Source of the DNA: Prorocentrum cordatum
Lineage: Eukaryota; Sar; Dinophyceae; Prorocentrales; Prorocentraceae
Length of the DNA: 64,000 nt
Assembly (NCBI GenBank): GCA_963575745.1
Contig: CAUYUJ010017978.1
Coordinates: forward strand, 114,628 to 178,627
Direction: 5' to 3'
How positions within the stretch are numbered: position 1 is the stretch's first letter; every line of letters starts with the position of its first letter. The translations under genes were made by a program, and so were the position numbers. This document shows, one piece after another, positions 51,201-61,867 of this stretch. Under the pieces are notes generated by a model, which worked only from the letters and a program-made list of their open reading frames with translations, did not search any database and was not told the DNA's origin.

Positions 51201-51686
51201 CCTTAGTCAAGCCGCTCACTGTACTCTTCGAGAGTTGGGCTGTCGGCAGCTTGGGCTTCCTCGCTCACGAGAGTGGGAACACTGCGTAGTGCACCTCTGC
51301 AGCTGGCACGTTCGGCGTCCGCAGGCGGGGCACAACATCCCTCCTGCTTCCCTCCTTCTCCCCCCACGTCGTCGTCCTCCTCCTCCTCCTCCTCCTCCTC
51401 CTCCTCCTCCTTCCTCCTACTCCTCCTTCCTCCTCCTCCTCCTCTCCACCTCCCTCCTCCTCCTCCTACCTCCTCCTCCTCCTCCTCCTCCTCCTCCTCC
51501 TCCTCCTCCTCTCCTCGTCCCAGGCTGATGGGGCCCGTCCCCTGCAGGCGCGCGGCTGGCTGAGCGGGCCGCCAACTGTAGTCCACGACCGCGTCGACGG
51601 AGGCGCTGCGGCGGCTCGCCTCCCCGTGGCATCGCGCCCCTTCCAGCTTCGGACCCTGCAGTCGAGCTGCTGCCGCGCAGAAGACA
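51201..51686. repeat. Spacer with CTC array
   Basis: A CTC/TCC array at about 51365..51515. The flanking GC-rich DNA was not recognised. Confidence 0.6.
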
Positions 51687-51910
51687 CGTACGATAACAGC
51701 TCTGCCTGACATCCAGGGCTATGTTGCTCCCATCGTATTTAAGGACCACATCCCAGCAATAATTTCGGGCACCCAGAGAAAAGTGTCGAAACAGTGTCAC
51801 ACGAGTATCGCCTCCCAGGGCCCGACACGTGAAAGCCCCTCCAACGTCGTTACTTTCCTGGTGCTCGAAATTCTTTCCGGTGATCAAGGCCGAAGCAAGC
51901 TGGAGCATCA
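51687..51910 (-). mobile_element. Family 8 repeat, copy 1
   Basis: About 220 bp shared with 56137..56373. Matching words: GCTCCCATCGTA, AGGACCACATCCCAG, AATTTCG, CCCAGGGCCCGACACGTGA, TGGTGCTCGA and AGGCCGAAGCA. One minus frame reads CWDVVLKYDGSNIALDV here and WDVVLKYDGSSINLAVYLYG in the other copy, so a coding origin on the minus strand is possible. Confidence 0.65.
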
Positions 51911-52845
51911 TAAACCCAGGGGCCGATCCTTCCTCAAGTCCGAGCTTCACAAGGTGCTCAAGGGCTCTGCGAACCGATCGGGGAACAGGACACCCATAAG
52001 GGGCGCGCGCTGCAAGGCAGACTGCTCCTGTGCCGTTCCTTCCTGCAAGGAGCGCCACATGGAAGACAGAGCCTCTCTGAGGAAGAGGAGCGCTCGAGGA
52101 AGAAGCCGTGCAAGGAAACAAAGATCAGCGAGCACATCCGATCGAAAGCTTGCCTTTACTTCAGCGTCTTGACCCTATCCCAGCATGCATGTTAAGCATG
52201 TCCGCAGCCAAGTGAGCCCCAGCGGAGGTGTCCGATACCCCAGCGCTGGTCGGGCCCATAGGGGGTTGCCAATGATCATTGTTTTCTTTTCCCCTGCTCC
52301 ACGATATTTCGCGAACAGCAGCTGACAGCGCCACCCACGATGCATCTAATTGCCGGCCCGGCTGTCCCAAGCAGCGTCGCTCCGTAGATCCCTACCATTA
52401 GGCTGAGGATGCGCCTCTGGAGTGTGCCCTGCCTACCACACCGACTCCACCAGGCGGCGGGTGTGCGAAGTTCTGCCCTCGACCATCCAGGATCGAGGGG
52501 GGCAATTCAAGGAAAGCTGTGGGAAGTTCTTAGAAACGCTTTCGGCACTTTGCTGGCCTCTGGGAACCTCCGCCAGAGGTCCGTACCCCTGGATGTACCC
52601 GGATGGACATTTGGAGTTCAGAACCCGAGGTGGACGTACACTTTAGCACTTCGCACCAGGAAGGGAGTGGCGGAGGGGGGGTCGTCACGAGGGAGATGAG
52701 GACGAGAAGCAGGATGGATGAGAACAGAGGGGGAGAGAAGTCAGGAAGGATGGATTGAGCTCGTTTCTCATCGCAGCGCGACATCGCCCTCGCCTTGTCG
52801 GTCCCTCGAATGTTCTCCTCTTCAAGTTCCCGCTTCTCGTGGTCA

Positions 52846-52882
<37 letters not shown>

Positions 52883-53039
52883 TGTGGTCGTCCTCGTCGT
52901 CGTTGTGGTCGTCTTTTTTTCCCTCCAGGCAGCGGCGCTGTTCCCCGGGCAGGCTCTCTCTCAGCAGCCGCGGAGGGCCGAGATCAGGCCGAGAGCCCAC
53001 GGCAGGACCTGGCGCCAGCACCTCAGGAGGGAGTGGAGG
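51911..53039. other. Spacer with a CGT array
   Basis: Includes a minus frame continuing from family 8 (LVKLGLEEGSAPGFMMLQLA) that changes phase near 51950. A CGT array with a T8 run lies at about 52843..52921. Nothing else was recognised. Confidence 0.35.
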
Positions 53040-53410
53040 GCGCCAGTCCTCCTCCTCGATCTGCTCGTCGTCCTCCTTTTCTGCCTTCTGATCTTCCTCG
53101 TCCCTCGCCCTCTCCTGCTCCTCCTTCTCCTCCTCGCCATTCTTCGCGCACGATTTCTCCCATGGCCCGCTTTCCGTCGCTTGCTCCTCCTCATCCTTGC
53201 CCTCGTAGTCCTCCACTTCCTCCTCCACCTTCCTTTCGTTTCCTCCTCCTGCTGCTCGTGCTCGCTCCCGTCCTCTTCTGAGCCTTCCTCCCCCAGAAAC
53301 CTGCAGAAAACTTGAAGAAACTTGCGGAAACCTTCGGGGGCCTCCCACAAGCCTCCCGGAGTAAACCTTCGGGAAGAGCGCCCGAGATCGCCCGAAGACC
53401 TCCGGAAGCC
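53040..53410. repeat. CTC array and ACCTTCGGG words
   Basis: Imperfect CTC/CCT to about 53280, then AAACCTTCGGG and CCTCCCGGAG words preceding a family 2 copy. Confidence 0.6.
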
Positions 53411-53520
53411 ATCCCGAGTCGTTGTTCGACGCTCCCGAGGCCCGGTGAGGGCCCCCAAAAGGCCAAACCTCGCGAAAAACCTCCCGTCGTGATCTGTTCA
53501 CGACGCGAGGGGGTCTGGGG
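53411..53520. mobile_element. Family 2 element, right half
   Basis: Carries GTTCGACGCTCCCGAGGCCC, GGTGAGGGCCCCC and ACCTCCCGTCGTGATC, and ends with the terminus GGGGGTCTGGGG. The left half is missing or too diverged to recognise. Confidence 0.7.
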
Positions 53521-53524
53521 TGGC

Positions 53525-53720
53525 ACGAATAGGGGAACAAAAAGTGGCATAAACATAAAAACTCGGAGGTCCGCGCGGATTTCTCGGATCCGCGCTGGGG
53601 CCCCCCTGGCGGCGACTCCGGCGCCGCCCCTGGCGCGCTGCGCGCGCCAGGGAGGGGGGTCCAGCGCCGATCCGAGAAATCCGCACGGACCTCCGAGTTT
53701 TTATGTTTATGTCATTCTTC
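53525..53720. mobile_element. Family 1 hairpin element, second full copy
   Basis: Starts ACGAATAGGGGAAC and runs through AAAAGTGGCATAAACATAAA and GCGCGGATTTCTCGGATC to a GCGCGCTGCGCGCGC centre, then the mirror arm. The central part is inverted relative to 25719..25930. It sits exactly between the facing ends of two family 2 copies. Confidence 0.85.
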
Positions 53721-53904
53721 CCAGACCCCCGACGTAATGTTTTTTTCGTTACGTCGACCCCCAGAAGTCCCGACCCTTTCCCATGACCGGCTTTGCATCC
53801 TGAGTCGTTTTTTGTCGCTCCCGAGGCCCGGTGAGGGCCCCCGGAGGCCGAAAATTAGGAAAAACCTCCCGTCATGATTTTTTCATTGCTCGAGGGTGTC
53901 TGGG
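53719..53904. mobile_element. Family 2 element, full copy
   Basis: CCCAGACCCCCGACGTAATG start, GTTACGTCGACCCCCAGAAG, GGCCCGGTGAGGGCCCCC, and GAGGGTGTCTGGG end. About 186 bp. Confidence 0.8.
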
Positions 53905-54086
53905 TTCGTTCCCCTAACGAAGAAGTCCAGGGCAAATCCTTCCGCGTCCAAGGGGTCTGCGCCAGACTGCCCCCCCTGTGGGCGCCCCCCGGGCGGGCCG
54001 CCCCGCGCTGGACGCACCCCCCCGGGGGATCGCGCCGCGGTGCCCAGGCCGCAGGGCCGCGGGGGAGGACGGGGTCGTCGTGCCAG

Positions 54087-54275
54087 CCCAGACCCCCTCG
54101 CGTCGTGGGCAGATCACGACGGGAGGCTTCTCGCGATGCTCGGCCTCAGAGGGGGCCCTCACCGGGCCTCGGGAGCGTCAAAGAACGGCTCGGGACGAAG
54201 AGCCGGCCCCGGGGAATGGGTCCAGACCTCTGGGGGTCGCGCGCCACGAAAAAATGACGACGTCGGGGGTCTGGG
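54087..54275. mobile_element. Family 2 element, inverted copy
   Basis: CCCAGACCCCCTCGCGTCG start, GGGGGCCCTCACCGGGCCTC, GGGGAATGGGTCCAGACC, and GACGTCGGGGGTCTGGG end. About 189 bp. Confidence 0.8.
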
Positions 54276-54283
54276 ACCATGAT

Positions 54284-54680
54284 TGAGCAGCGGCCGATCG
54301 TCCCGACACTCCTATACAGTGGAGGGCGGTCCACAAGAAACCTTCCGCAAGAACCCCCCCCTGAGACCCCAAGGGCGTCAATTGAGTTTCGATGTGGGAA
54401 CGCCACGCTTTCCACAGCAAAATCATCGAAACCCAAGAAACCCAGGGCACCCTGGAGGCAAGTAGGGTGTTTCTTGGCATGGGTCTCCACTATAGGCCTA
54501 CCGCAACATGGTCTTCGATCGAAAGACTGCTCTAACAACAAAGCAGTGTTTTTCGAGCATCAAGCCGACGTATTAAAACAAAGAACGGTCTCAGCCGGAC
54601 ATGCTCTAAGAGCATCTTGTGCAGACGTGCCGACCACACAAGGTTCTTAGCAAGCCAGGACGTCTCGCCACTGCTTAACA
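54284..54680. mobile_element. Family 5 element, copy 3, interrupted by an insert
   Basis: The outer parts match the 6741 and 11033 copies (TTGAGCAGCGGCCGATCGTC at the left; ACTATAGGCCTACC through CACTGCTTAACATAAGG at the right). About 165 bp at 54326..54491 are absent from the other copies. That insert begins AGTGGAG and ends CTCCACT. Confidence 0.7.
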
Positions 54681-55274
54681 TAAGGAGCGCATCATCAGGA
54701 ACGAATGGGCTCTTCTGATCACGGCGGGCATGGGCCACACGTAGGTTCCAAAATATGCATCTGAGGAACAGCCCGAAAACCGACCCAAGCCCCCTCTGAG
54801 CCCAAAGCGGTCCTTATGTCAGCGTCTTGACTATACGGCAAGACCTGAGACATAGGAACACCCTTCAAGAGCATGAGACCCTCCGCCGGCCAAACTGAAG
54901 AACAGCCAGGGGTACCCTCCCCATGATGCAGGAGCACATACAACAAACACGAAGAGCATGAGGGTACCCTCCCGAGTCGACCTCGATCTTATACCTCGGT
55001 CCGACAAGTCTGCTCCCGCCGCTGACGCGGAGGCTCCTTCTGGCAGGGCGTTTTTCGGCCCCCCGCGCGCCACGAGCCCCTGCTCGGCGCCGCCCCGCTC
55101 GGCGCGCTCGTCCCCGGCGAGCCGAAGATCGGGGTCTCGCGGCGCTCCTCGAGGGGGGCGGGGGGCGTGGCCGGAGCGGGCGGGGACCACCTGCGCAGAG
55201 GGTGCCCTGTGCCCCAACGGGCGCCGAGGTGGCTCCACGTCCTCCGAGAGGCCCTCACGAGGAAAGATCCGCAG
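54681..55274. other. Spacer, unrecognised minus ORF
   Basis: The minus frame 54946..54719 reads MLYVLLHHGEGTPGCSSVWP and onward with natural composition, but it is short and unrecognised. The remainder is GC-rich. Confidence 0.3.
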
Positions 55275-55765
55275 AGACCTCCTCATCCTTCTCCTTCTCC
55301 TCCTCCTCCACCTCCTCATCCTCCTCGTCGTCGTTCTCCTCCCCCTTCTCCCTCCCTCCTCCTCCTCCTCCTCCTCCTCCTCCTCCTCCTTCTCCTCCTC
55401 CTCCTCCTCCTCCTCCTCGTCCTTCTTTTTCTCCTCCTCCTCCTCCTCCTCCTCCTCGTCCTGGCACCGCCACCAGTGCCTGGCCAGGGCCATCCTGGGC
55501 CCCGGGCATGGTGCAGTGTGCCCTCAAAGCCAGGCAGGTCTGCACACTACGCTTGGGGCCCAGAGTGGGCCTGGCCAGGCATGGTGCAGTGGTACAGGTA
55601 CCTGCTGTGGATCTTCCTGTTCCAGCTGCTCCTGCTCCTCTCTCTCTCTGCCTCTCGTCCTCCTCTCTTCCTCCTCTGCTCCACCTCCACCTCCTCTTCC
55701 TCCTCCTCTTCCTCCTCCTCCTCCTCCTCCTCCTCCTCCTCCTTCTCTTTCTCTTTCTCCTCTTT
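55275..55765. repeat. Two CTC arrays with a GGCC-rich insert
   Basis: CTC/TCC arrays at about 55275..55465 and 55668..55762, separated by about 200 bp of mixed DNA containing GCCAGGCATGGTGCAG twice (with minor changes). Confidence 0.8.
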
Positions 55766-56136
55766 GTGCTGCGTGGGGCGAGGGCCCATGCAGGAGGAAA
55801 CGGAGCAGAAGAACAACGATCAAGTGAGGAGGAGGAATAGGAGGAGGAGGGGCACCTCTACCACGCGCTCATCGTCTCCTCGCTCGCCAAGCAGCTTCTA
55901 CTGTCATGTAATGTACAAAAGACAAGGTGTCGTGATCTGTGCACCGTGGTGCTGCTGCAGCACGGCCACGGGGTGGCCTCCGCGGGCGCTTCGTGCCGGC
56001 AGCAGTGGTGCAGCGGCAGCCCGCCGCGCGGGGCCTAGTCCGTCGCGAATTGAAACATGTGCCGTCACGGCCACGAAGGCCGTGGTCCCAACATTGCTTT
56101 GTGGAGGCCATCGCCCTCTTGCTCCGTGGGTGCTTC
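55766..56136. other. Spacer, nothing recognised
   Basis: Mixed DNA leading into family 8. The frames are not recognisable. Confidence 0.4.
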
Positions 56137-56373
56137 CGTACAGATACACTGCCAAGTTTATGCTGCTCCCATCGTACTTCAGGACCACATCCCAGAAACA
56201 ATTTCGAGCACCCGGAAAAAGCGTAGGACAGGTGTCGAACCGGTGTCGACGACACCGTGTCGAACGAGGGTCCCCCAGGGCCCGACACGTGACAACCCTC
56301 GAGGTTCAGCTCTCTCCTCTGGTGCTCGAGATTCTTCCTGGGGAACCAGGCCGAAGCAGGTAGGAACATCAGA
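56137..56373 (-). mobile_element. Family 8 repeat, copy 2
   Basis: Matches 51687..51910 along its length, with a local expansion GTGTCGAACCGGTGTCGACG (continuing ACACCGTGTCGAAC) that is itself palindromic. It runs straight into a GAG array. Confidence 0.65.
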
Positions 56374-56608
56374 ATGCCAGGGCAGAAGGGAGGAGGGAGG
56401 AGGAGGAGGAGGAGGAGGAGGGAGGAGGGAGGAGGAGGAGGAGGGAGGAGGAGGAGGAGGAGGGAGGAGGAGGAGGAGGAGGAGGAGGAGGTGAGGAGGA
56501 GGAGGAGGGAGGAGGAGGCGAGGAGGAGGAGGAGAGGAGGAGGAGGAGGAGGAGGAGGAGGAGGAGGAGGAGGAGGAGGAGGAGGAGGAGGAGGAGGAGG
56601 AGGAGGCC
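56374..56608. repeat. GAG/GGA array
   Basis: Polypurine triplets, imperfect then pure from about 56536. The frames are artefacts. Confidence 0.9.
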
Positions 56609-57344
56609 CGAGGCCGCAAAGCTCGGGCAGCCGAGGGCGCCAGGCCGCGCGCCGCGCCCCAGCTGGCCCCGGCGGCTCCCCGCGGCCCTGCCGCCCACAG
56701 GCGCGCTCTTCCCCGCTGTGCTCGTGCGACGCGGGGGTGCTCACCTCCGTGCTACGAGGCTCGGCGGAGGTGCCGCGCCGGCGGCTCTGTGGGCCGCCTC
56801 GTCGCCGCCTCGCGCCCCGCCTCCTCGCCGCCCGTCGTCCAGGCCGGCGTGCCGCTCTGGCGGCTAGGTTGCTGTCGCCGCCGCCCCGCCGCCGCCCGTC
56901 GCCTGGGCCGGCGTGCCGCTCTGGCGGCGATGCTGCCGCCGTCGCCGACCCGTCGCCTCCCGTGCCTGGACCTGTCTGTCGGTCTGGCGGCGATATTGCC
57001 GCCGTCGCCGTCCCGACATCGATTGCACAACAGAGGTAGCACCATCAAATTTTGCTCCGCATTTGTTGTGCCGCTAAGATCGCACCACACATTCTGCACA
57101 ACATAGATTCTCCTCTCCCAAAACACCGGACCAGACAAGAACGGGAAACGTCCTGTTGTGTCCTGGGCTTATCCTACGTTTAGTATGCGCTGCGCAAATT
57201 TGTCGTGGCGTGCGTGCGTTTGCGCGTGCGCGTGCGTCCGTGGAATATGTGCATGTGTGTCCGTGCGTGGTGGTCTGCGGCACTTCTGTGTTATGCCGTG
57301 CTGCCCTGCCGTGTTCCTGCGGTCTGCGTGAACGTATGTTGCCT
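56609..57344. other. GC-rich spacer with CCGCC/GTCGCC words
   Basis: CGTCGCC, GGCCGGCGTGCCGCTCTGGC and related words repeat at 56790..57010 (GCCGGCGTGCCGCTCTGGCG occurs twice). AT-richer DNA follows to 57200. No gene was recognised. Confidence 0.45.
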
Positions 57345-57346
57345 CT

Positions 57347-57382
<36 letters not shown>

Positions 57383-57470
57383 GTGTGTGTGTATGTGTGT
57401 GTATGTATCTATGTGTGCGTGTGCGTGTGGGTGTGCATATGTGCGTGTGCCTGTGGGTGCGGCTGTGTGA
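57345..57470. repeat. GT dinucleotide array
   Basis: (GT)n with CGTG and ATGT interruptions. Cys/Val frames are artefacts. Confidence 0.9.
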
Positions 57471-57483
57471 ACAAATGCTCTAT

Positions 57484-58566
57484 GTGTTCTGGCATGCTCC
57501 TGCGTGCTCTGCCGTGCTCCTGTGTGTTCTGCCGTGCTCCCGTGTATTCTGCCATGGTCCTGCTCTGCCGTGCTCCTATGTGTTCTGCCATGCTCCTGTA
57601 ATTTGCCGTGCTCCTGTGTGTTCTGCCGAACTGCTGGTTGTTCTGCCGTGCTCCTGTGTGTTTTGTGTGATCTGCCGCGCTCCTGTGTGTTCTGCCATGC
57701 TCCTGTGTGTTCTGCCGTGCTCCTATGTACTCTGTGTGCTCGGCCGTGCTCTCGGCCGTGCTCCTGGTGATCCGGCGTGTTCTGCCGTGCTCATGTGAAT
57801 TCTGCCGTGTTCCTGCATGTTCTGCCGTCAATTCTGCCGCGCATCTATGCGCTCTGCCGTGCTCCTGTGTGTTCTGCCGTGCTCCTGTGTGTTCTGCCGC
57901 GTTGCTGGTTGTTCTGCCGTGCTCCTATGTGTTTTGTGTGTTCTGCCGTGCTCCTGCTTGTTTTGCCGTGCTCTGCCGTGCTCCTCCTGTGATCTGCCGT
58001 GCTGCTGTGTGCTCTGCCATGCTCCTGTGTGTTCTGCCATGTTCCTGTATGTTCTGTGTTCTGTGTGTTCTGCCGTGCACCTGCGTGTTCTGCCTTGCTC
58101 CTGTTTGTTCTGCTGTCCTCCTAGGTATCACGTGTGTTCTGCCATGCTCCTCGTGTTCCTGTGTGGTCTGCCGTGCTCCTGTGTGTTCTGTTGTGCTCCT
58201 GTTTGTTCTGCCGTGCTCCCGTGTGTTCTTTGGGTTCTGCAATGCTCCTGTGTGTTCTGCCGTGCTCCTGTGTGTTCTGCAATGCTCCTGCGCGTTCTGC
58301 CGTGCTTCTGCGTGTTGGGCTGCCGTGGTCCTTCCCATTTCCTGAAGATGTCCCGAACGAAGAACTCGATTTTAACCCGCACTGTCTTAACTCAACCTTT
58401 TCCACAATGCACCTGTGTGCTCCGCCGTGCTCCTGGGTGTGTTGCCGTGCTGCTGTGTGTTCTGCCGCGCTCCTGCTTGTTCTGCCGTGCTCCTATGTGT
58501 TTTGTGTGATCTGCCGTGCTCCTGCTTGTTCTGCCGTGCTCTGCCGTGCTCCCCCTGCTCCTGTGT
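57484..58566. repeat. 20-bp minisatellite, about 1.1 kb
   Basis: Roughly fifty units of TGTTCTGCCGTGCTCCTGTG with point variants, interrupted at about 58321..58408 by unique sequence. Three units make 60 bp, so all three plus frames read the same 20-residue peptide VFCRAPVCSAVLLCVLPCSC in different phase. The array is also largely open on the minus strand. Confidence 0.9.
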
Positions 58567-58755
58567 TGAAGTCGAAGTTGAAGTTGAAAAATGAAGACGG
58601 GGCCTTACAAGCAAAAGGAAAACACGGACAGGGCCAGACGGGACCCGCGTTCCCGAGAGACGCCGCGTCCAACAAGGCACCGAGGGCGGCGGAAGCCTGC
58701 TCCCAAATGGAGCAGCTGGCGCGAGCCACAGCGATGCAATCCTTCACTCACTCAC
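58567..58755. other. Tail of the third LINE or spacer
   Basis: Starts with GTTGAAGTCGAAGTTGAAGT, a short hexamer repeat. It lies directly 3' of the decayed LINE frame and may be its 3' untranslated region. No poly-A was seen. Confidence 0.4.
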
Positions 58756-60258
58756 TCACGGTGGGGCCGCCGCGGCGCTCCATGCGGCGGCGCACCCTGC
58801 GGCAAACCTGGGCGCCGCCTGCAGGGCCAGCTGCGGCGGAGGGGTCCTCATCGCTGACCCCGCGCGCCCCGAGTCGCCCTGCTCTCGCTGCGGCTGGGCG
58901 CCGCAGAGGCAGGCTGGCAGCGGCCGCAGCGGCTGCCGCATTCGCTGGGGCTCCACCAGGGCCCGCGGCCACTTGCGGCACCGCTGCCGCCGCTGGGGCG
59001 TTGCCTGTACTGCTCGCAGTGGCCGCAGAGTCTGCAGCTGGCTCCGCTGCAGTGCCAAGCCGCTCCAGGTACCGCTCCTGTGCTTGCTCAGGCACTGGAC
59101 CTGCGAGCGCAGCGCTGGGATGCCCTCTCCTTTCACTCTGTGCCTGGCAGTCCGCGACCCCTCCTGCCTCCTGCCTCCAGGATGGAGTCCTCGTTGCCAC
59201 AGGCTGCGCTGGTTCCTGCCGCCCTTGTCGGTCTTGTCACCTGGGCAGCGCTCCTTAAGGCGAGGCCTAACCCCTGAGCGGCCGCCCAGCGTCATGTAGG
59301 CGCCGCACTTGGAGCATGCCAGGAGCTCCTGGGTGTCCTCCCCTCCCCCAGCGCAGGCGTAGGACAGGGCATGTCCCAGGATGCTGAAGGCGACTGCACT
59401 GGCCGAGAGGGCAGCCGAGCTGCTGCCTGTAGAGCGGCCACTCTCCGAGCGTGGCCGCATCCAGGCTGCAAGGTCCTCGCCGTCCTTGGCTGTCTGCTGC
59501 GGGCAGCGGTCGCGCCAGACGGTGCGGTAGACCCTGCCTCCAGGTTGCCGTCGTCGTCGCACTGCGCAAAAGGCCCAGCCCTCACAGCGGAAGGCGCCGA
59601 ACTGCGGCTCGAGCACCGAGCCATCGAGGTACAGCTTGCCGCTGAGCTTACCAGCTGGCCTGCCGACGCATTGCACCCACATGGCGCCGTTGCGGTGACC
59701 CTGCGGTGGCCCTGGTGTGGGCAGCCAGCAGCGGCCGAAGTTGTCGACTGCGCGCCCGCCTAGGGCACGCGCTCGTTCTGCACCCTGCTCCGGCCGTGCC
59801 GAAACTCCGTCGCGCCGCTGGGCCTCGAGCACAGGGCAGCCGAACAGGCGGTGCCCCAAGGTGTCTCTCTCTGCTCCGCAGCAGCCGCAGCGCGCATGTC
59901 CTTGTTCACATGCCTCGAAGAGCATGGCCTGCGTCCAGTGCGTGTTGGTGATGCAGGCCCCGAGCACGTTCTTTTCCCTCACTCTGGGCCCGCCGTCTAG
60001 CCCGAGCTGGCGTCCGATGTCGTCCCAGCGCAGTGGCCGCTGCAGGCGGGCGTCGTGGCTGAGCTTCCGCGTCACGCGACGGGCGGATGCAAAGCGAGCG
60101 CCAAGGCCAGCCTCCAAGCCCAGCTCCCGAGACCCGAGGTGCGCGAGGTCGAGCTCATCGCCAGAGCCCGTGACCATGCACCGCTCGGGCTTGAAGTGCC
60201 AGCCGATCCGTGCACGGGACAGCGCCACCGCGTCGAAGGGGGGGTGCAGTGCTTCCAT
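58756..60258 (-). pseudogene. Third LINE: C-terminal zinc and RNase H remnant
   Basis: A 500-aa frame from an ATG at 60258. HFKPERCMVTGSGDELDLAH and RLQRPLRWDDIGRQLGLDGG belong to the region after the RT. CGCCGAERDTLGHRLFGCPV (about residues 120-145) is the zinc motif, similar in layout to CEFCGEACCDLEHEIFGC of the intact LINE. KLYLDGSVLEPQFGAF is the start of RNase H (DGS). The RNase H then breaks off and joins LACSKCGAYMTLGGRSG...RPRLKERC, the C-terminal Cys motif. The remaining residues are Arg/Gln-rich and antisense-like. RT motifs A-C are absent, so this element has lost its polymerase. Confidence 0.7.
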
Positions 60259-60621
60259 GGCGTGTTAGCTCTTGCGCGCCTGGTCGCCGCCGCCTCCAGC
60301 CCCCGCTCCATCATCCTGGGCGGCAGTTCGCCTGTCTGCAGCAGCTCCGCCATCATCTGGGCTGCGTGGCCAACCGTGAGGGCTGTAAGATCCAGGTTGC
60401 GCCTCCTCCTGAGCTCGGCACAGCGCTTGCACAGCCCTCGCTCCGCGCCCATGGGGAGCGCTCCTGCGCTGCGGCAGGCCGCAAGCCTCCCACTGCGCGG
60501 CTCACCGTCCGCGTTGCCCGTGACCGTGCGACCGCGCGCCATGCTGGCCGTGGGCCCAGCCTTGCAGATCGGGTCCAGCCTGCGAGCTCGGCGAAGCGCT
60601 CCTGCAGCTCGAACTCGTCCC
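60259..60621 (-). pseudogene. Third LINE: scrambled linker where the RT should be
   Basis: Only about 360 bp separate the endonuclease and C-terminal frames. Pieces such as RNLDLTALTVGHAAQMMAEL and RDEFELQERFAELAGWTRSA read as protein in different phases. No RT motif is present, which implies a deletion of about 2 kb. Confidence 0.55.
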
Positions 60622-61803
60622 TCATGCACTTCCTCTCCTCTCATTGGCGGCGTCCGTGCCGATGTTCCTGGCCTGCAGGGTCTTACGGAAGGGCCAGCCT
60701 TGCGACTTCCTGCGCACCCCGAGCTGGCGCCCAAGGCTGGGGCACGAAGCGAGGAGGGTCGACTGAGCAGCACTGAGGGGAGGGTGCTGGACACGGAGGC
60801 GACGCGCCACTTCCAGCCCAACGCGGCCGAGCCGTGCAGCCACCAGCTGCACCGTGCCCACGGCCTGCATCGCGATGTCGCCGACGACGGTGCGAGTGCC
60901 CACCAGCGGCCTGCCGCCCGCTGAGGCGGTGCGGAGGGCTGCCAGCCCTGGCAGCCTGGCCACAAAGGTGGCGCACGCACTCCCCGCCCGAACTGTCCCG
61001 TTGGTGCAGAACGACTCGGTGGCCAGGCCCACGACGGAAACGGGCCGCGGTCTCTGGTAGAAAACCAGCAGCGTCACATCGCACCCAACAGTGTCGACAC
61101 CAGGAAAACGACCAGGACGCACAAGTACCTGCACCATGGCGTCGGGCCTCACGTCCTGCAGCAGCATCCACACAGGCTTGTGCGGGCACAGCCCAAGGCC
61201 ATCCAGAGCCGAGGCCTCCATGACGCCATGGGCCAGGCAAGAGGAGCCCACGAACCAGTTGTACACATGCTCCGCCCCTTGGGCCACGCATGTGCACTCA
61301 GCAGGCCCCAAGTACGTGCCGCGCTGCACACGAGGCCAGCCCAACTCGTGCAGCGTGCCAGGCTCCATGTTGAAGCCGCCCTGCGCGAGCCAGGGCCTGC
61401 CCTCGGACAGCACTGGGTCGCCGAAGGCCGCGAAGATGTCGAGGTTGATGCCCTGGGGCCCCAGGGCGTCCTGCAGATACAGCGAGCACGCCAGGACCAG
61501 CAGCCCAGACGCCGTGGTGATCGTGACCCCATACAAGCAATGCCTCAAGTCACTCGGCGTCGCCCACACGCTCTCCGCAGCCTGCAGGTCGCTGCGCGCC
61601 AGGGTCGCCACGCCCCCTAAGTTCGCCAGCGGGCCCTCCTTGTCCGCGGGCGCTGGCGCGTGGAGGAGAGCCGAAAAGCCCAAGCGCAGCACTGTTCCTC
61701 TGGCCTCTTCCAGGCGGTGCGGAGTCAGGCGGGTCTCCTCCAGCCCGCAGCGGTCATCCTGAGCTGCCGTCGCGGCTTGGCCTGGCGCTGGCAAGGAGAA
61801 GTC
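60622..61803 (-). pseudogene. Third LINE: endonuclease domain
   Basis: A frame of about 390 aa, open from after a TAA at 61804 with no ATG at its start. AP-endonuclease motifs: CGLEETRLTP (catalytic Glu), LGGVATLARSDLQ, LLVLACSLYLQDALG, WLAQGGFNMEPGTLHELGWP where GGDFN is usual, so the Asp is Gly, and LCPHKPVWMLL, matching the P-H-x-P-V variant of the intact LINE. A conserved region follows (LATESFCTNGTVRAG). The lost Asp and the missing RT indicate a dead copy. It is related to the 28-34 kb element by the PH-x-PV and FNME signatures. Confidence 0.75.
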
Positions 61804-61867
61804 TTAATCAGAGGCGCGAAAGTCACCAAGCGAGGGCTCGATTTTGGAGCATCTTACAGATATGATA

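Noticed and set aside
57484-58566. CRISPR array
   Set aside because: Units are directly adjacent 20-bp repeats with no unique spacers; it is a minisatellite.
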